A stretch of DNA of 64,000 bases. Source: Pseudooceanicola batsensis HTCC2597. GTDB taxonomy: Bacteria; Pseudomonadota; Alphaproteobacteria; Rhodobacterales; Rhodobacteraceae. Positions 51,534 to 60,972 of the stretch are shown in pieces. The notes under the pieces were generated by a model that worked only from the letters and a program-made list of their open reading frames with translations, did no database searches and was not told where the DNA came from. Position 1 is the first letter of the stretch. The number at the start of each line of letters is the position of its first letter. Location of the stretch: positions 337,846-401,845 of the forward strand of contig NZ_CH724131.1 in assembly GCF_000152725.1 (NCBI RefSeq), written 5' to 3'. The position numbers and the translations under genes are program-made.

Positions 51534-52901
51534 TCAGGCGGCGGTCAGCCCAGCATTGGCCTGCGCCAGCCATTCGCTCCAGAGCGTCTTGGCCCGGTCG
51601 GTATGGCCCCGGTACCGGTCTTTCCGTCCCTTGCGTCCGCCCCGCACGCCGTCCAGCGGCGGGAAGAGGCCGAAGTTCACGTTCATCGGCTGAAAGGTCT
51701 TGGCTTCTGCCCCGCCGGTGATGTGATGCACCAGCGCCCCCATGGCCGTCTCGGGCGGCGGCGGCGGCAGATCGCGGCCCAGCAGCTCCGCCACGGCCAT
51801 GCGGCCCGCCAGGAGCCCCATCGCGGCGCTCTCGACATAGCCCTCGACCCCGGTGATCTGGCCCGCGAAGCGGATGTTCGGCCGCGACCGCAGGCGCATC
51901 CGGTCGTCCAGCAACGTGGGCGAGTTGAGAAAGGTGTTGCGGTGAATGCCGCCGAGCCGGGCAAAGCGCGCATTCTCGAGACCCGGAATGCGGCGGAAGA
52001 CCTCGGTCTGCGCGCCGTATTTCATCTTGGTCTGGAAACCCACGATGTTGAACAGGGTGCCGAGCGCATTGTCCCGTCTCAGCTGCACTACAGCGTAAGC
52101 CTTCTCGTCCGGCTTGTGCGCATTGGTCAACCCGACAGGCTTCATCGGCCCGTGTCGCAGCGTTTCGCGCCCGCGTTCGGCCATGACCTCGATCGGCAGG
52201 CAGCCGTCGAAGTAACCCGCGGTCTCGCCCTCGTGGAATTCGGTCTTGTCGGCGGCCAGAAGCGCGTCGATGAATGCCTCGTACTGCGCCTTGTCCATCG
52301 GACAGTTGAGATAGGCCCTGCGCTCTTCCTCGGTCTCGCCCTTGTCATAGCGGGACTGCGCCCAGATGACGTCCATGTCCAGACTGTCGGCATAGACGAT
52401 GGGTGCGATCGCGTCGAAGAAGGCGAGCGCCTCGGCCCCGGTTTCCCGCGCGATGGCCTGCCCCAGCCCCTGCGAGGTCAGCGGACCGGTGGCGATGATC
52501 CAGGTGCCGTCCTCGGGCAGGGCGGCGATTTCGCCCGCCTCGACCCGGACCAGCGGATGCGCCCGCAGCCTTTCCGTCACGCCGGCGGAGAACCGGTCGC
52601 GATCCACGGCCAGCGCGCCGCCTGCGGGCAGGGCGTTGCGGTCGGCCATCTCCATGATCAGACCGCCGGCCTGCCGCATCTCCCAGTGCAGGAGGCCGAC
52701 GGCGTTCTGTTCGTCGTCGTCCGACCGGAACGAGTTCGAGCAGACCATTTCGGCCAGGTCGCCCGTTTTGTGGGCGAAGGTCCCGACCTGGGGGCGCATT
52801 TCGTGGATGACGACGGGCACGCCGGCATTGGCCGCCTGCCATGCGGCTTCGGACCCGGCCATGCCGCCGCCGACGATGTGAAGTTCGGGTGTATCGGACA
52901 T
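51534..52901 (-). CDS. trmFO: Folate/FAD-dependent tRNA m5U54 methyltransferase TrmFO
   Basis: Makes ribothymidine at tRNA position 54 using methylene-tetrahydrofolate. The 455-residue product has the FAD-binding [20 protein letters not shown] at the N-terminus, [10 protein letters not shown] with the conserved cysteine, the [19 protein letters not shown] region with a second conserved cysteine, and [15 protein letters not shown] near the C-terminus. It is followed in its direction by a gap and then gluQ. Confidence 0.96.
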   Translation of the reverse strand: MSDTPELHIVGGGMAGSEAAWQAANAGVPVVIHEMRPQVGTFAHKTGDLAEMVCSNSFRSDDDEQNAVGLLHWEMRQAGGLIMEMADRNALPAGGALAVDRDRFSAGVTERLRAHPLVRVEAGEIAALPEDGTWIIATGPLTSQGLGQAIARETGAEALAFFDAIAPIVYADSLDMDVIWAQSRYDKGETEEERRAYLNCPMDKAQYEAFIDALLAADKTEFHEGETAGYFDGCLPIEVMAERGRETLRHGPMKPVGLTNAHKPDEKAYAVVQLRRDNALGTLFNIVGFQTKMKYGAQTEVFRRIPGLENARFARLGGIHRNTFLNSPTLLDDRMRLRSRPNIRFAGQITGVEGYVESAAMGLLAGRMAVAELLGRDLPPPPPETAMGALVHHITGGAEAKTFQPMNVNFGLFPPLDGVRGGRKGRKDRYRGHTDRAKTLWSEWLAQANAGLTAA

Positions 52902-53359
52902 GCGCGCGATCTAAGTCATCGGATCGCGTTTGGGAAGGGCCGTCGGAGGGGCGGGACCTTCGGCCGGTACGTCTCGCATGGCCCGGGCCCCGCCGATGGA
53001 CGATCCGTGGCCAGAGAGAGCTTGGCCGGGAGAGACGGCACCGGACGGCGGCGACCCGGATGCGCCATGTGACCGGCCCCTGGTCGTGCCACCGTGATAC
53101 GTGAGATACCGGGCCCCGAAAAACCGCCAATCGGGCAATAGTCCGGCGCCTGTTCGGAAACAAACCCGCCGGCGGGCCGGGGCCGCGGCCCGATCCGAAG
53201 GGGCCCGGGGCGGCGTTGCAGGAGCCGCGGGTCGGCCAAGGGGGCCCCGCATCCGAAGTGGAGCAGAGCGGGATCGGTGTCGCGAACGACGAAATCCGTC
53301 GGTCGGGCGCGCCGACCCGAACGGACCGGGCGGTTCACCCGCGGGCGCCGCCTGCGACG
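52902..53359. other. Intergenic stretch, no gene recognised
   Basis: About 460 GC-rich bases between the trmFO start and the end of the enoyl-CoA hydratase-like gene. Open frames exist in several phases but none has a plausible start and product. I see no tRNA, repeat or clear operator. Confidence 0.5.
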
Positions 53360-54145
53360 CTACTGCGACCAGTCCGGCGGGCGTTTCTCGATGAAGGCGC
53401 GGATCCCTTCGTCGGTGTCGCGGAGCATCATGTTCCGGACCATCACCTCGCCGGTATAGGCATAGGCATCCTGCACCGGCATCTCGATCTGGTCATAGAA
53501 CGCCGCCTTGCCGATGCGCACCGCCGCCGAGAGCTTGCCCGCCACCTTCTCGGCCAGGTCCATTGTCGCAGCCTCGAGCTGATCCTGCGGCACCGCCCGG
53601 TTGATCAGGCCGAGCTCGACCGCCCTGTCGGTGCCGATGAATTCGCCTGTCGTGAGCATCTCGAACGCCTGCTTGCGCGGGATGTTCCGCGACAGCGCCA
53701 CCATGGGGGTCGAGCAGAAGAGACCGATGTTCACGCCGTTCACGCCGAACCGCGTGCCTTCGGCCGCCACGGCCATGTCGCAGGTCGCCACCAGCTGGCA
53801 GCCCGCCGCCGTCGCGATGCCGTGCGGCATGGCGATGACGGGCTGGGGCAGGGTACGGATCGCCTCCATCACCGCGGAGCACCGGGCGAAGAGGTCGCCG
53901 AACCAGGCCGCGCCCCCGTCCTCGGCCTGTCGTCCGGCCTGCATCTCCTTGAGGTCGTGCCCGGCGCAGAAGGCCTTGCCCGCGCCCGAAAGGACCACGA
54001 CGCCGATCTCGCGGTCCTCGCGCAGGGTCTCGAAGGCCTCCTTCAGCGCCGCCAGCATCTCGTCGCTGAGCGCATTGAGTTTCTCGGGCGCGTTCATCCG
54101 CAGATGCGCGACGCGGCCCCGGTCTTCGCGGTCGAGAATTCCCAT
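53360..54145 (-). CDS. Enoyl-CoA hydratase-like protein, ECHDC3 type
   Basis: A 261-residue crotonase-fold protein. The oxyanion-hole regions read AFCAGHDLKEM and GIATAAGCQLVATCDMAVA, then FGVNGVNIGLFCSTPMVALS. The two glutamates that catalyse hydration in classical enoyl-CoA hydratase align with Gln (GCQ) and Gly (NGVNIG), so hydratase activity is doubtful. The pattern matches the ECHDC3 subgroup, whose reaction is not settled. It is divergent from a thioesterase gene 59 bases away, suggesting a shared acyl-CoA role. Confidence 0.85.
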   Translation of the reverse strand: MGILDREDRGRVAHLRMNAPEKLNALSDEMLAALKEAFETLREDREIGVVVLSGAGKAFCAGHDLKEMQAGRQAEDGGAAWFGDLFARCSAVMEAIRTLPQPVIAMPHGIATAAGCQLVATCDMAVAAEGTRFGVNGVNIGLFCSTPMVALSRNIPRKQAFEMLTTGEFIGTDRAVELGLINRAVPQDQLEAATMDLAEKVAGKLSAAVRIGKAAFYDQIEMPVQDAYAYTGEVMVRNMMLRDTDEGIRAFIEKRPPDWSQ

Positions 54146-54204
54146 CTTGTGCCTCTCCTCCGTTTCGACGAACTCTAGGCCGCGCCGCGAAGGGAGGAAA
54201 GCGA

Positions 54205-54624
54205 ATGCCGTTGATGACGACCGACGATCTGAAGGATTTCCTGGGGAGGGAATTTCCGCAGGTGAAGAACGACTTCGTGATCGAAGAGGTGCGCGACATG
54301 GGGATCCGCGTGCGCCTGAAGGTCGAGGACCGGCATCTCCGGCCCGGCGGCACCGTTTCGGGGCCGACGATGTTCTCGCTGGCCGACGTCACGGTCTATC
54401 TCGCCATTCTCGCGATGATCGGACCCAAGGCCCTGGCGGTCACCACCAACTGTTCGATCGACTTCATGCGCAAGCCGGCCTCCGGAACGGATCTCGTGGC
54501 GGACTGCACGCTGCTCAAGCTGGGCAAGGTGCTGGCGGTCGGGGATGTCCTGCTTCATTCCGAGGGCGTCGCGGCACCGGTCGCCCATGCCACGCTGACC
54601 TATTCGATCCCGCCCGGGCAATAG
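54205..54624 (+). CDS. PaaI-type hot-dog thioesterase
   Basis: A 139-residue hot-dog-fold protein of the PaaI/4HBT group: RPGGTVSGPTMFSLADVTVY holds the active-site region (Asp in LADVT), followed by TNCSIDFMRKPASGTDLVAD. It probably hydrolyses an acyl-CoA. GGGAGG precedes the ATG. It is divergent from the ECHDC3-like gene and convergent with the lipoprotein gene. Confidence 0.85.
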   Translation: MPLMTTDDLKDFLGREFPQVKNDFVIEEVRDMGIRVRLKVEDRHLRPGGTVSGPTMFSLADVTVYLAILAMIGPKALAVTTNCSIDFMRKPASGTDLVADCTLLKLGKVLAVGDVLLHSEGVAAPVAHATLTYSIPPGQ

Positions 54625-54626
54625 GG

Positions 54627-55109
54627 CTACGCCCCGCCCAGCTCGATCACGATCCGGTCGCCCTTGCGCACATAGGTCCACAGGTCGAGCGTGGCGGCCA
54701 CGGCGTTCGTCATCAGCGACACGAAGACATCGAGGCTGCGCGGACCGGGTTCTCCGGGGATCTCGGCCACCCGACGGGGATGGAGCAGGATTGACCCCTG
54801 CCGGTCGCCGTGTCGGCAGGTCAGCCGCGCCGGCGGGGGCGGGCGGTGATAGACGGGCAGGTCGATCTGCGCGGGCGTCTGAAAGCCGAGGTCGATCTCG
54901 GCCGAGGTCAGCCCGCAGGCGGCGCCCTGCACCGGTGCCCCGTCGAGGGTGGTGACGACCTGCGCGTAGACGTATGTCTGTACACGGTTCCGGGCGTGCT
55001 CGGTCGGAACACGGGCCGCATGGCCGTTGGGCGGCGGAACGTGGAAAGGTCCGGTATAGGCACAGCCCGCAAGGGCGGCGAGACCCGCAAGGAAGATGAT
55101 GATACGCAT
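54627..55109 (-). CDS. Putative lipoprotein
   Basis: A 160-residue protein with a lipoprotein signal (MRIIIFLAGLAALAGC; lipobox LAGC), then a cysteine-containing mature part (GAACGLTSAEIDLGFQTPAQ; RLTCRHGDRQG) that could form a disulfide. I do not recognise a family. The ATG at 55109 is chosen because the signal peptide starts there. It is divergent from rplM. Confidence 0.75.
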   Translation of the reverse strand: MRIIIFLAGLAALAGCAYTGPFHVPPPNGHAARVPTEHARNRVQTYVYAQVVTTLDGAPVQGAACGLTSAEIDLGFQTPAQIDLPVYHRPPPPARLTCRHGDRQGSILLHPRRVAEIPGEPGPRSLDVFVSLMTNAVAATLDLWTYVRKGDRIVIELGGA

Positions 55110-55283
55110 TCTGCGCCTGTGCTTCTGCTCTGCCGCCGCTCTATCCCGTATAAACGAGTTTACCAATTGGCCCGGGCGATATTCTTCCCGCTTGTTGCAG
55201 CCGGGACTCGCCCCGGCCTGGGGTATAATGATACCTATTTTTCAAGGCGCTGTTTTTCAACGATTATTGCGAGCGCGCGCCTC

Positions 55284-55311
55284 TTGACTGGCGCTTTGAC
55301 CGCGATATAAC
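55284..55311 (+). promoter_or_regulatory. Predicted housekeeping promoter of rplM-rpsI
   Basis: TTGACT (55284-55289), 16 bases, TATAAC (55306-55311), about 65 bases before the rplM ATG. A further TATAAT within the palindrome GGTATAATGATACC lies at 55222-55235. The leader to 55375 probably carries the start of transcription. Confidence 0.7.
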
Positions 55312-55375
55312 CCCTCCATCAATTCGCCCGGTCGGCCCCCGCCGTCCGGGTCGCCATTTTCAAAGGGCACCCGTC

Positions 55376-55837
55376 ATGAAAACCTTCTCTGCGACACCTG
55401 CAGACATCGACAAGAAATGGATCGTGATCGACGCCGAGGGCGTGGTCCTCGGCCGTCTTGCCGCGATCGTCGCCACCCGCCTGCGCGGCAAGCACAAGGC
55501 GACCTTCACCCCGAACCAGGACATGGGCGACAATGTCATCGTCATCAACGCCGACAAGGTGCAGATGACCGGCAAGAAGCGTTCGGACAAGAAATACTAC
55601 TGGCACACCGGTCATCCCGGCGGGATCAAGCACCGCACCGCGGGCCAGATCCTCGAAGGCGCCTACCCCGAGCGGGTCGTGACCGCGGCCGTCAAGCGGA
55701 TGCTGCCGGGCAACCGCCTGTCGCGCAAGCAGATGACCAACCTGCGCGTCTACGCCGGTGCCGATCATCCGCACGAGGCGCAGTCGCCGGAAGTGCTGGA
55801 TGTCAAATCCCTGAACTCCAAGAACACGCGGAGCTGA
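55376..55837 (+). CDS. rplM: 50S ribosomal protein L13
   Basis: Early-assembly large-subunit protein. The 153-residue product shows [40 protein letters not shown] and GMLP-like [14 protein letters not shown], the family signature. It is followed 3 bases later by rpsI, the conserved L13-S9 pair. Confidence 0.98.
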   Translation: MKTFSATPADIDKKWIVIDAEGVVLGRLAAIVATRLRGKHKATFTPNQDMGDNVIVINADKVQMTGKKRSDKKYYWHTGHPGGIKHRTAGQILEGAYPERVVTAAVKRMLPGNRLSRKQMTNLRVYAGADHPHEAQSPEVLDVKSLNSKNTRS

Positions 55838-55840
55838 TAA

Positions 55841-56341
55841 ATGGCCGACCAGATCAATTCGCTCGAAGAGCTGAAAGGCGCCGTGACCGAGGATATCGGC
55901 GGCGTGGCCGCGGCTGCGGAACCCGAAACCCCGCGTGAACCCGTGCGTGACGAACTCGGCCGCTCCTACGCGACCGGCAAGCGGAAGGATGCGGTGGCCC
56001 GCGTCTGGATCAAGCCCGGCTCGGGCAAGGTCTCTGTCAACGGCAAGGACCTCGACAAGTATTTCGCCCGTCCGGTGCTGCAGATGATCCTGCGCCAGCC
56101 TTTCCAGGTGGCCGGTGTCGAAGGCGAATTCGACGTCATGGCGACCGTGACCGGTGGCGGCCTCTCGGGGCAGGCCGGCGCGGTCAAGCACGGCATCTCC
56201 AAGGCGCTGCAGCTCTATGATCCGTCGCTGCGCAGCGCGCTCAAGGCCGCCGGGTTCCTGACCCGCGACAGCCGCGTCGTCGAACGGAAGAAATACGGCC
56301 GCCGGAAAGCGCGCCGGAGCTTCCAGTTCTCCAAGCGCTGA
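55841..56341 (+). CDS. rpsI: 30S ribosomal protein S9
   Basis: Small-subunit head protein whose C-terminus reaches the P site. The 166-residue product has a 38-residue acidic extension before the S9 core ([39 protein letters not shown]) and the terminal [13 protein letters not shown], typical of alphaproteobacteria. A strong terminator follows 25 bases after the stop. Confidence 0.98.
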   Translation: MADQINSLEELKGAVTEDIGGVAAAAEPETPREPVRDELGRSYATGKRKDAVARVWIKPGSGKVSVNGKDLDKYFARPVLQMILRQPFQVAGVEGEFDVMATVTGGGLSGQAGAVKHGISKALQLYDPSLRSALKAAGFLTRDSRVVERKKYGRRKARRSFQFSKR

Positions 56342-56365
56342 TCCGCGCCACATATTCCCGTTCAA

Positions 56366-56393
56366 GGGCCGCCCGAGCTGGGCGGCCCTTTTT
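56366..56393 (+). terminator. Rho-independent terminator after rpsI
   Basis: Perfect 9-bp stem GGGCCGCCC/GGGCGGCCC with loop GAGCT, followed by TTTTTC. Confidence 0.92.
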
Positions 56394-56494
56394 CATGGCG
56401 CCCTGACGGATCGCGCCTCCGGGGGGGCTCGCGTATCCAGGAGATTATCCGGAGCGGGTCGCCCGCGCACTGCTACCCGAACCACGGCGCAGCG

Positions 56495-57115
56495 TCAGTC
56501 GTCCGCCTCGATCAGGCCCAGACCGCGCAGATAGACGCCGATTCCGCTTTCCAGCAGATCCTCGGGCGGGAAGGGCGAATGCCGCCCGGGCGAGTTTCGG
56601 GCAAAGAGTTCCACGACCCCGTGCGACAAAGCCCAGATATGCGCCGAGAACATCGAGGCGGGGGGACGCTTTTCGGGCGGAATATGTTCGGAGAGGTCGC
56701 TCGCCGCGCGTTCCAGGACACCGCTCGCCCGGGTCGCGACGGCGGCGAGCTCCGGCGTGCGGTTCACGGAAATCCCGCTTTCGAACATCGCGATGTAATG
56801 GCCGGGATACTTGCGGGCGAAGGCCAGGTAGGCCCGCCCCGTCGCCTCGAAGGCCGCCAGCGCCGAGGGCTGGCCCTTGTCGTAGGCGAACTGCATCACA
56901 TCGGCGAAGATCTCGTAGCCCTGTCGCGCGGCCTCGGCGATCAGGTCGTCGCGCCCCTCGAAATGACGGTAGACCGCGGCCGGCGTGACGCCCGCCTCTT
57001 TCGCCGCCTCGGAGAGGGTGAAGCCGGTCGGCCCCTTTTCCTCGATCAGCTTGAGGGCCGCCTCCACCAGCGCCTGGCGGAGATTGCCGTGATGATAGCC
57101 GCGCTTCTTAGGCAT
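56495..57115 (-). CDS. TetR-family transcriptional regulator
   Basis: A 206-residue repressor: N-terminal helix-turn-helix (about 8-55: [40 protein letters not shown]) and a helical ligand domain of the WHG type. The ATG lies inside the end of ppk2, an 8-base overlap on the same strand, so the two genes are cotranscribed. The regulator may control this unit; ligand unknown. Confidence 0.88.
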   Translation of the reverse strand: MPKKRGYHHGNLRQALVEAALKLIEEKGPTGFTLSEAAKEAGVTPAAVYRHFEGRDDLIAEAARQGYEIFADVMQFAYDKGQPSALAAFEATGRAYLAFARKYPGHYIAMFESGISVNRTPELAAVATRASGVLERAASDLSEHIPPEKRPPASMFSAHIWALSHGVVELFARNSPGRHSPFPPEDLLESGIGVYLRGLGLIEADD

Positions 57116-57977
57116 CCCAGATGTCCGGCCCGCCGCAGATCAGCGGATCGGGCGTGCCGACCGCCTTGGGTGTCTTGCGGGAATAGTCGAGCTGGCTCAG
57201 CACGTGCCGCATCGCCGCGATGCGCGCGCGCTTCTTGTCGTCGGACCGCACGATCGTCCAGGGCGCGTGTCCGGAATGGCTGCGCCAGAGGGTTTCCCGG
57301 ATCGCCTCGGAATAGGCGTCCCATTTCTTCAGCCCCTCGACATCTATCCAGCTGAGTTTCCACTGCTTGAGCGGGTCCTTCTCACGGTCCATGAACCGCC
57401 GCAGCTGCTCGGACCGGCCGACGTTCAGCCAGAACTTGAAGAGGTGGATGCCGTCATCGACCAGCATCTTCTCGAAATCGGGAACCTGGGTGAAGAAGCG
57501 TTCGCGCTGGTCCTCGGTGCAGAAGTCGAAGACCTTTTCGACCACGCCGCGGTTGTACCAGCTGCGGTCGTAGAAGACGATCTCGCCGGCGGTCGGCAGA
57601 TGCTGGGCGTAGCGCTGGAAATACCATTGTCCCTGTTCGGTCTCCGAGGGTTTCCCCAGGGCCACGACCCGCGCGCCCCGCGGATTGAGGTTTTCGCGGA
57701 ACCGCTTGATCGTGCCGCCTTTTCCCGCTGCATCGCGCCCTTCGAAGAGACAGACGACACGGGCCCCGGTCTCCCGCGCCCAGGCCTGCATCTTGACCAG
57801 TTCGATCTGGAGCGCCTTGAGCTCCTTCTTGTAGGTCTTCTTCTTCATCTCTTCGGTATAGGGATAGCTCGCGCTGAGGATGTCGTCCTCATCCGCCCGT
57901 GCGATCGCATCGCGGACCTCTCGCGGGGCCTCGTTGTCGTGGAAGGCGCTGATCGCGCCGTCGAAGGGCAAGTCCAT
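57108..57977 (-). CDS. ppk2: Polyphosphate kinase 2
   Basis: Transfers phosphate between polyphosphate and nucleoside diphosphates. The 289-residue single-domain protein has Walker [21 protein letters not shown] near residue 80, Walker [16 protein letters not shown] near 145, and the lid region [20 protein letters not shown]. Single-domain length suggests PPK2 class I. It overlaps the tetR gene by 8 bases, an uncommon pairing of polyphosphate metabolism with a TetR-type regulator. Confidence 0.93.
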   Translation of the reverse strand: MDLPFDGAISAFHDNEAPREVRDAIARADEDDILSASYPYTEEMKKKTYKKELKALQIELVKMQAWARETGARVVCLFEGRDAAGKGGTIKRFRENLNPRGARVVALGKPSETEQGQWYFQRYAQHLPTAGEIVFYDRSWYNRGVVEKVFDFCTEDQRERFFTQVPDFEKMLVDDGIHLFKFWLNVGRSEQLRRFMDREKDPLKQWKLSWIDVEGLKKWDAYSEAIRETLWRSHSGHAPWTIVRSDDKKRARIAAMRHVLSQLDYSRKTPKAVGTPDPLICGGPDIWDA

Positions 57978-58031
57978 GGGTCGTCGTCCTTTTTGCCCAA
58001 TATGGAGATCGCGCCTTCGGGGTGCAACGGC

Positions 58032-58991
58032 TCAGCGCTGCCCGGCCCGCTCGGCGGCGCGGTCGATGGCGGCCACCACGGCCTCCTCGTCGACGTGATG
58101 CGGCATGTGGCCGACGCCGGGCAGGGGCGTCAGCCGCGCCGAGGGCACATCCCGCGCCAGCGCCTGCGAATGAATGGCGAGCGAGACGGTGTCGTCCGCC
58201 GTGCCGTGCAGGATCTCGACGGGCAGGTCGAGCGCGGGGTAGCTCTCCGACAACGCGCGCAGATCCGCGCGCAGATCGGTCCGCTGCTGCGCGTTCGCCG
58301 TCAGGCTGGCCGGCCGGATCACGAGTTCCGCGCCGATGTGCCCGGCATATCCCTCGGGGGCGGCCTGCGGGGCGAAGACCCCCTCGATCGCGTCCCGGAT
58401 ATAGGCCTCGCCGACCCAGGCGCCGATCACATGCGCCAGCGCCGGGCCCACGACCGGCCGCGCCAGGGTGGCGTAGAAGCGGTCCAGCTCGCCCGGCCAG
58501 GGATAGGTTGCGCCGGAAAGGTCCACCACCGCGCGCGCCGCCTCGGGGTGGCGCACGGCCCAGGCCATCGCCACCGCGCCGCCGAAACTGTGACCCAGAA
58601 CGACCGGTTTCTCGAGGCCGAGCCGGTCGGCGGCGGCCACCAGAAGATCCGCCTGATCCCCCAGCGTCACGCCCCGGCGGGCCAGGCGCGGGGTATGCCC
58701 GAGGCCCGGCCTGTCGAAGGCGGTCACACGGTAGCGGTCCTCCAGCCGTTCGATCAGCGAAAAGGTGAAGTCGCGCGTATTGCCCGAGGCGCCGTGGATC
58801 AGCACCAGATCCGGCCCGCTGCCGCGCTGGATGTAATGCACCGGATGGCCCTCGACGTCGACGAACCGGCCCTGCGGTGGATAGGCGCGCAGCGCCTCGG
58901 CCTGTCGCTGCGTGACGCGCCAGTAAGTCACGACGGCAAAGGCAAGGGCCAGCAGGACAAGGCCGAGGGCGGGGCGGGCAAAGAGGGTCAT
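58032..58991 (-). CDS. Membrane-anchored alpha/beta hydrolase
   Basis: A roughly 320-residue serine hydrolase with an N-terminal membrane anchor (LGLVLLALAFAVVTYWRV), then an alpha/beta hydrolase fold: LIHGASGNTRDF oxyanion region, nucleophile elbow GHSFGGAVAMAW, catalytic Asp in HGTADDTVS and His in GVGHMPHHV. Substrate unknown. The ATG near 58991 places the helix at the start; an earlier in-frame ATG lies inside metA and is unlikely. Confidence 0.85.
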   Translation of the reverse strand: MTLFARPALGLVLLALAFAVVTYWRVTQRQAEALRAYPPQGRFVDVEGHPVHYIQRGSGPDLVLIHGASGNTRDFTFSLIERLEDRYRVTAFDRPGLGHTPRLARRGVTLGDQADLLVAAADRLGLEKPVVLGHSFGGAVAMAWAVRHPEAARAVVDLSGATYPWPGELDRFYATLARPVVGPALAHVIGAWVGEAYIRDAIEGVFAPQAAPEGYAGHIGAELVIRPASLTANAQQRTDLRADLRALSESYPALDLPVEILHGTADDTVSLAIHSQALARDVPSARLTPLPGVGHMPHHVDEEAVVAAIDRAAERAGQR

Positions 58992-59085
58992 GGGCAGGTC
59001 CCGGAACGGCAAGGGGCGGTATCTTCCGGGGGTACGCAGGCGGACCCTATAGGGTTCACTCTTTCCATGCCGACCCGCCCCGGGC

Positions 59086-60021
59086 TCAGTTCCGTTCGTC
59101 GATCCCGATACGGTCCGTGTCGAAGGGAGTCGTCTGATAGATGGCGTTGATCCAGTTGCCGTAGAGCAGATGCGCATGGCTGCGCCAGCGGTTCAGCGGC
59201 GGCCGCGAGGGGTCGTCCTCGGGATAGTAGTTCATCGGCACGTTGATCGGGCTGCCGCCCTCGACGTCACGGTCGTATTCCTGCTTGAGTGTATCGCTGT
59301 CGTATTCGAAGTGGTTGAAGACATAGAGCGCCCGGTGCGCCGCATCCTCGATCAGGCAGGGTCCGGTGATCTCGTCGCCCAGCAGGGTCACCAGCCCCTC
59401 GGCCGCGTCGATTTCCGACTGCTTGTTCTCGGTCCAGCGGCTGACCGGCACGACGCAGATGTCCGAGAACCCGTTGAGGTAGATGGATGACCGGTTCAGG
59501 TTCTTCTGCGGAAAGCAGCCGAAGAGCTTCTCCGGCAGGATGTGCTTGGGCACGCCGTGAAAGTGATGGATCATCGCCATCGCCCCCCAGCAGACGCCGA
59601 AGGTCGAATGCACATGGGTCTGGGTCCATTCCATGACCTCGACCATCTCGTCCCAGTAGGTGACTTCCTCGAAGGGCAGATGCTCGATCGGGGCGCCGGT
59701 GATGATCAGCCCGTCGAATTTCTCGCCCGATCGCCGGATCTCGGAGAACGGCCGGTAAAAGCTTTCCATGTGTTCCGCCGCGGTGTTCCGTGTGCGGTGT
59801 TCGGACATGCGGATCAGCGAGAATTCGATCTGCAGCGGGGTCGCCCCGATCAGCCGCGCGAACTGGTTCTCGGTCTGGATCTTCTTGGGCATGAGGTTGA
59901 GCAGCGCGATGCGCAGCGGACGGATATCCTGCCGGGCGGCCTGGTCCTCTCCCATCACCATGACGCCCTCGCGCTTGAGGACGTCGTAGGCGGGCAGGTC
60001 GGAGGGGAGCTTTATGGGCAT
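59086..60021 (-). CDS. metA: Homoserine O-acyltransferase MetA, probably acetyl-type
   Basis: First step of methionine synthesis from homoserine. The 311-residue MetA-fold product has catalytic Cys144 in [14 protein letters not shown], a His in the FNHFEYDS region and the [18 protein letters not shown] motif. In this family the residue after GAP-x separates specificities: Gly in succinyl enzymes such as E. coli, Glu in acetyl-CoA enzymes. Here it is Glu113, so O-acetylhomoserine is the predicted product. Confidence 0.93.
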   Translation of the reverse strand: MPIKLPSDLPAYDVLKREGVMVMGEDQAARQDIRPLRIALLNLMPKKIQTENQFARLIGATPLQIEFSLIRMSEHRTRNTAAEHMESFYRPFSEIRRSGEKFDGLIITGAPIEHLPFEEVTYWDEMVEVMEWTQTHVHSTFGVCWGAMAMIHHFHGVPKHILPEKLFGCFPQKNLNRSSIYLNGFSDICVVPVSRWTENKQSEIDAAEGLVTLLGDEITGPCLIEDAAHRALYVFNHFEYDSDTLKQEYDRDVEGGSPINVPMNYYPEDDPSRPPLNRWRSHAHLLYGNWINAIYQTTPFDTDRIGIDERN

Positions 60022-60063
60022 GGGGCCTCGTGGATATCGGGTCGGGGTGACATAGGCAGAGCC

Positions 60064-60921
60064 TCAGCGCGTCTCAAGGGCCTGCATGATCAGCGCATCG
60101 AAAGAGGCCGCGTCGGTCACCTGCGCCACCTGGTCCGCGGTCACGGTGATGCCGCGGCGGGCCATCGCCTCGTACCGCGGCTGGCGATGGTCGAGTGCGC
60201 GGGCATAGGTCCAGCGGACGAAGGCGTCGGGATCGACCGCATCCTCGGCCTCGCCCGTCTCGTCACGATAGTCCGTCCAGGCCTGTCGCAGGAACTCCGG
60301 CTGATAGTACATCGGCTTCGGCGCCCTGTCGAAGCGGCGCACCAGTTCCTGGCGGTGCGCGGCATCCCCCTGAATCCAGACCAGCAGGGCCATGTCCGTC
60401 AGCGTGTCCAGCACCGGGTCTTCGTCGTCCCAGGGGTCGACCACCTCGCAGATGGAACCGCCGCTGTCGCAGACGAAATGCGGATAGCCATAGAGCCGGA
60501 CCGCGCGTTCCGCGAACCGCTCGGTGTCGAGCAGCGCCGAAATTTCGGCCATGCGGTGCTGTTCCTGCCGTTCGCGGTAGAGGTCGAAGGGCAGGCCGCC
60601 CCGGGTCGGATCGCCCGGTTTGCCCAGATAGGTCGAGAGCGGCGCGAGGTTGTTGAAGGTGATGTTCGAGCCGATGTAGATCGAATCCGATTTGAGCAGG
60701 TCGCGCAGGAAGGGCACCTGCATCGCATGCGCCTTGGCATTGTCGGCGATCAGCTCGCCCATGTAGCGGGTGCCGATGCGGTAGTCGATCGAGTAGTGGA
60801 ACCACTCGCCCGTGTCGCGCAGCGCGTTCGACAGGAAGGTCTTGCCCAGTCCGGACATGCCGAAGAGCACCACGCGCTTGTGCGTGGCCCGGTCCCAGTC
60901 TTCCGGCGTTTCATAGATCAT
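60064..60921 (-). CDS. Conserved P-loop ATPase of unknown function
   Basis: A 285-residue protein with Walker A VLFGMSGLGKTFLSNAL near residue 20 and likely ATPase character (VCDSGGSICEVVDPWDDEDP; LLVWIQGDAAHRQELVRRF). It lacks transporter or kinase family signatures I can name. The text after the P-loop (YSIDYRIGTRYMGELIADNA) is compatible with a kinase-like or assembly ATPase. It is in the same direction as metA and the two EamA genes. Confidence 0.7.
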   Translation of the reverse strand: MIYETPEDWDRATHKRVVLFGMSGLGKTFLSNALRDTGEWFHYSIDYRIGTRYMGELIADNAKAHAMQVPFLRDLLKSDSIYIGSNITFNNLAPLSTYLGKPGDPTRGGLPFDLYRERQEQHRMAEISALLDTERFAERAVRLYGYPHFVCDSGGSICEVVDPWDDEDPVLDTLTDMALLVWIQGDAAHRQELVRRFDRAPKPMYYQPEFLRQAWTDYRDETGEAEDAVDPDAFVRWTYARALDHRQPRYEAMARRGITVTADQVAQVTDAASFDALIMQALETR

Positions 60922-60972
60922 CTCGGGGCTCCGGCGAATGTCCGCCTTTGCTAAGCGGCGGACCGGGCGGGG

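Noticed and set aside
55096..55287. Small open frame in the lipoprotein-rplM gap
   Set aside because: It overlaps the rplM promoter elements and has no start signal or recognisable sequence.
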